Positions 61,446-64,000 of a stretch of 64,000 nt of DNA are shown in pieces (positions within the stretch are counted from its first letter, which is position 1; each line of letters starts with the position of its first letter). The translations under genes were made by a program, and so were the position numbers. The stretch lies in the NCBI GenBank assembly GCA_903945495.1, contig CAJAVU010000057.1, forward strand, positions 1 through 64,000, written 5' to 3'. This stretch comes from an uncultured Flavobacteriales bacterium (GTDB lineage Bacteria; Bacteroidota; Bacteroidia; Flavobacteriales_D; Crocinitomicaceae). The notes under the pieces were generated by a model. The model worked only from the letters and a program-made list of their open reading frames with translations, did no database searches and was not told the DNA's origin.

Positions 61446-64000
61446 ATGAAAACACTATTTTTAAAACTACTCGTACTACTTCCAATTTTTGTTGTTGGTA
61501 TTACATTCGGACAAAACGTAACTATGTCGAATGGTTCCTCTACTCAATGTAGTGGAACATTTTACGATCCAGGAGGTACTGGAAATTATGGTAATAGCCA
61601 AACATTTACTTATACTTTTTGTCCTTCTACACCAGGGGCAGATATGATGTTCAACTTTACAAGCTTTAGTCTTGAAAATGCTTGGGATTTCTTGTATATC
61701 TATGATGGAAATTCAATAGCAGCACCTTCTTTGGGTACCTATACGGGAACAACTGGTCCTGGAACAGTTACCGCTTCTCCAACAAATCTAACGGGTTGTA
61801 TTACTTTTAGATTTACATCAGATGGATCTGGAGTAGCTGCAGGATGGGCGGCAACAATTTCATGTTCAACTCCTTGTCCAACGATTACCACTTCAATTGC
61901 AAGTACGACTCCAGCAGCGGTTGCTGGAATAGTTAAAAGATGTCCTGGACAATCAGTTTCTTTCAGTGCAACAGCTGGATCAGGTGGTACAGGACCTTAC
62001 ACGTATTCTTGGAATTATGGAGATGGTGCCACAGGTACAGGTCAAAATGTTTCTCATGCTTATGCAACTGCCGGATCATACCAAGCAAGCTTAACGGCAA
62101 CTGATGCGAACGGTTGTCCAACTACAACATCAAGTACTGTAATTGTTCAAGTGGCGACAACACCAACAATTACTACAGCAGTAGCACCCAATCCAATTTG
62201 TTTAGGTCAGTCAGCCAATTTAACAGCCAATGTAACAATGACACCTTATGTGCCCAATTGTACGCCACCAGTTTCTGGAACAACCTTCTTACCAGATGGA
62301 TCTGGGGTTTCGTACTCAACAGGTATTACTGTGAATTGTTTCAATGCAGGTCAAACGGTTACAGCAGCTTCGAATATTAGTAATATTTGTTTAACCCTTG
62401 AGCATTCATATTTGGGAGATTTACAAATTGTGTTGATTTGTCCAAATGGACAACAAATGATTTTAAAATCATATGCAAGTGGTGGGAATGGAACTTATTT
62501 AGGAAATCCAATTGATAATACAACAGGTGGGCCAGGTACAGGATCACTATACTGTTTTACACCGGCCGCTTCAACTTTACTTGTGAATGGGGGAACGGTT
62601 TCTTCAGGTTCTCCGGCTGGTAACTCAATCGCGGCAGGTAACTATATGCCAGTTGATCCATTTACCAACTTGGTGGGATGTCCATTGAATGGAACTTGGA
62701 CAATTCAAGTTACGGATAACCTTTCAGCAGATGATGGGTACATTTTTAACTGGGATGTCAACTTTACAACTCCACCAGCTACTGGTTCTTTTACACCTAC
62801 AATCGCATCGCAAGGATGGAATGCTGCAACAGGTTTAACATCTACAGGATTAACAACTGCAACAATAACTCCAACTGCAGCGGGTGCACCATGTTACACG
62901 TATACAGTTGTAGATAATTTTGGTTGTACATGGACGCAAAATCAATGTATTACAGTAAATGCCAATGTACCTGTAAATGCAGGACCAGATGTCTCAGGAT
63001 GTCCAGGTTCAACACTTACAATTGGAGGGGCTCCTTCGGGTCCAGTTGGCATGACTTATTCTTGGGTAGAAACTGGTGCAAATGCGAATATCGCGATCAC
63101 GAGTTCAACTACAATTGCAAATCCTACTGTAACGATTAGTGCAGGAGCTACAGGTACTGCTACATATACCGTTACTGGTACATCAGCAGGTTGCGTTACA
63201 ACTGACGTAGTAGTAGTAACAGTTGTACCTCCACCAGTTGTAAATGCCGGAGCGGATCAAACAGTATGTGCGGGTGGTTCAGCAACATTAACTGCTTCTG
63301 GTGCGACAACGTACACCTGGTCTCCAGCAACAGGATTAAGTGCAACAACAGGAGCGACTGTTACGTCAACTCCAGCTGCAACAATTACTTATACAGTAAC
63401 TGGAACAACAGGAGGATGTACAGCAACTGATCAAGTGGTACTTACAGTGAATCCAGTTGCTACGGCAAATGCCAATGTAGACCAAACTGTTTGTGTTGGA
63501 GGTTCAATTACCTTAGCAGGAACAGTGGGCGGTAGTGCAACTACAGGAACGTGGTCAGCACCAACTGGTACATTCTCAAATGCATCAAGTTTAACATCGA
63601 CATATACACCAACAATCACATCGGGAACAGTAACACTTACTTTAACGTCTAATGACCCAGCAGGACCTTGTCCAGCGGTTACAGATATTATGGTTGTTAC
63701 GGTGAATCCAGTTGCAACAGCAAATGCAAATGTTGATCAAGCTGTTTGTGCGGGAGGAACCGTTACGTTGGCTGGTGCAGTTGGCGGTAGTGCAACTTCA
63801 GGAACATGGTCTGCTCCAACAGGAACATTCTCAAATGCATCAAGTTTAACTTCAACATACACACCTTCCATTACAAGTGGAACGGTGACATTAACATTAA
63901 CAACAAATGATCCTGCTGGACCTTGTCTAGCTGTAACGGATCAAATGATTATAACAGTGAATCCTTTGCCAACAGTTAGTGCTGGACCAGATGTAGCAAT
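61446..64000 (+). CDS. Second giant T9SS-type adhesin, 3' end outside window
   Basis: The frame opens at ATG 61446 and stays open to the window edge, giving 851 visible residues. The signal peptide ends TFGQ (about 23). A CUB-like domain (about 30-140, CSGTFYDPGGTGNYGNSQTF, as in adhesin 1), PKD (about 175-240, SWNYGDGATGTG), a P-domain-like jelly roll (about 275-450, LEHSYLGDLQIVLICPNGQ) and the start of a repeat array follow. Domain order equals adhesin 1, so a type B T9SS C-terminus is expected beyond the window. An extra repeat (about 510-595) and a duplicated 85-residue module distinguish it from adhesin 1. Confidence 0.88.
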   Translation, partial: MKTLFLKLLVLLPIFVVGITFGQNVTMSNGSSTQCSGTFYDPGGTGNYGNSQTFTYTFCPSTPGADMMFNFTSFSLENAWDFLYIYDGNSIAAPSLGTYTGTTGPGTVTASPTNLTGCITFRFTSDGSGVAAGWAATISCSTPCPTITTSIASTTPAAVAGIVKRCPGQSVSFSATAGSGGTGPYTYSWNYGDGATGTGQNVSHAYATAGSYQASLTATDANGCPTTTSSTVIVQVATTPTITTAVAPNPICLGQSANLTANVTMTPYVPNCTPPVSGTTFLPDGSGVSYSTGITVNCFNAGQTVTAASNISNICLTLEHSYLGDLQIVLICPNGQQMILKSYASGGNGTYLGNPIDNTTGGPGTGSLYCFTPAASTLLVNGGTVSSGSPAGNSIAAGNYMPVDPFTNLVGCPLNGTWTIQVTDNLSADDGYIFNWDVNFTTPPATGSFTPTIASQGWNAATGLTSTGLTTATITPTAAGAPCYTYTVVDNFGCTWTQNQCITVNANVPVNAGPDVSGCPGSTLTIGGAPSGPVGMTYSWVETGANANIAITSSTTIANPTVTISAGATGTATYTVTGTSAGCVTTDVVVVTVVPPPVVNAGADQTVCAGGSATLTASGATTYTWSPATGLSATTGATVTSTPAATITYTVTGTTGGCTATDQVVLTVNPVATANANVDQTVCVGGSITLAGTVGGSATTGTWSAPTGTFSNASSLTSTYTPTITSGTVTLTLTSNDPAGPCPAVTDIMVVTVNPVATANANVDQAVCAGGTVTLAGAVGGSATSGTWSAPTGTFSNASSLTSTYTPSITSGTVTLTLTTNDPAGPCLAVTDQMIITVNPLPTVSAGPDVA
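63450..63959 (+). repeat. Tandem duplication of an 85-residue module in adhesin 2
   Basis: Two consecutive 255-base units (63450-63704 and 63705-63959) encode NPVATANANVDQ(T/A)VC, then GTWSAPTGTFSNASSLTST and NDPAGPC. Adhesin 1 has one copy of the same module, also exactly 255 bases (55070-55324). Confidence 0.9.

Noticed and set aside
1-64000. Search for tRNA, rRNA, transposase, integrase and phage genes
   Set aside because: None recognised; the accessory character of the window comes from T9SS cargo genes, not from mobile elements.

Overview
The window reads as chromosome of a low-GC member of the Bacteroidota, most likely Flavobacteriales and close to Crocinitomicaceae/Fluviicola. The evidence is direct: several type IX secretion system (T9SS) cargo proteins with type A or type B (gliding-motility-associated) C-terminal signals, PorP/SprF- and PorE-type outer-membrane proteins, DUF5723, DUF4924 and SiaC families, and start regions carrying the Bacteroidota -7 element TAnnTTTG with few Shine-Dalgarno sequences. 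The placement within the phylum is inference. No rRNA, tRNA, insertion sequence, phage gene or CRISPR array was seen.

Layout. 1-6000: the 3' end of a membrane glycosyltransferase-like gene, two tRNA-modification genes (mnmD, mtaB) ending tail to tail, then a tight + strand group (WPGG membrane protein, cdd, a shortened membrane/TPR protein, a DUF3298 lipoprotein). 6050-8640: pdhA and pdhC, separated by a heptamer tandem repeat. 8690-14290: a 1358-residue T9SS type B cargo followed by a PorP/SprF barrel fused to an OmpA domain. 14290-17700: four - strand genes (secreted WG-like protein, YdeI-CDGSH protein, PaaY-like hexapeptide protein, outer-membrane barrel). 17860-26240: a U32 protein with a coupled ferredoxin, two T9SS type A proteins, a DUF2892/Crp-Fnr/FrnE group with a probable Crp/Fnr operator, a lipocalin-like protein, an SdiA-regulated-like protein, tag and a barrel protein. 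26240-32900: eukaryote-like kinase, GlcNAc-kinase-like protein, SiaC-type protein, OmpH/Skp lipoprotein, DUF4924, FAD oxidase, beta-CASP nuclease. 32900-41770: PorE-like and TPR proteins, a 3-oxoadipyl-CoA-type thiolase, and a translationally coupled trio (lipoprotein, DUF5723 barrel, T9SS cargo). 41770-47840: - strand secA, DUF2520 protein, kdsC, GT39. 48040-52290: guaA, LysM protein, hemF.

52290-64000 is the most unusual part. It holds two consecutive paralogous cassettes, each with a promoter of related sequence, a leader, a small secreted protein (about 138 residues) and a giant T9SS adhesin with CUB-like, PKD, P-domain-like and Ig-like repeat domains. The first adhesin is complete (2542 residues, 22 copies of a roughly 70-residue repeat). 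The second runs off the window end. Cargo, shuttle-type barrels and peptidoglycan-anchoring OmpA domains recur through the window, so much of it serves surface-protein export and display among ordinary housekeeping genes.
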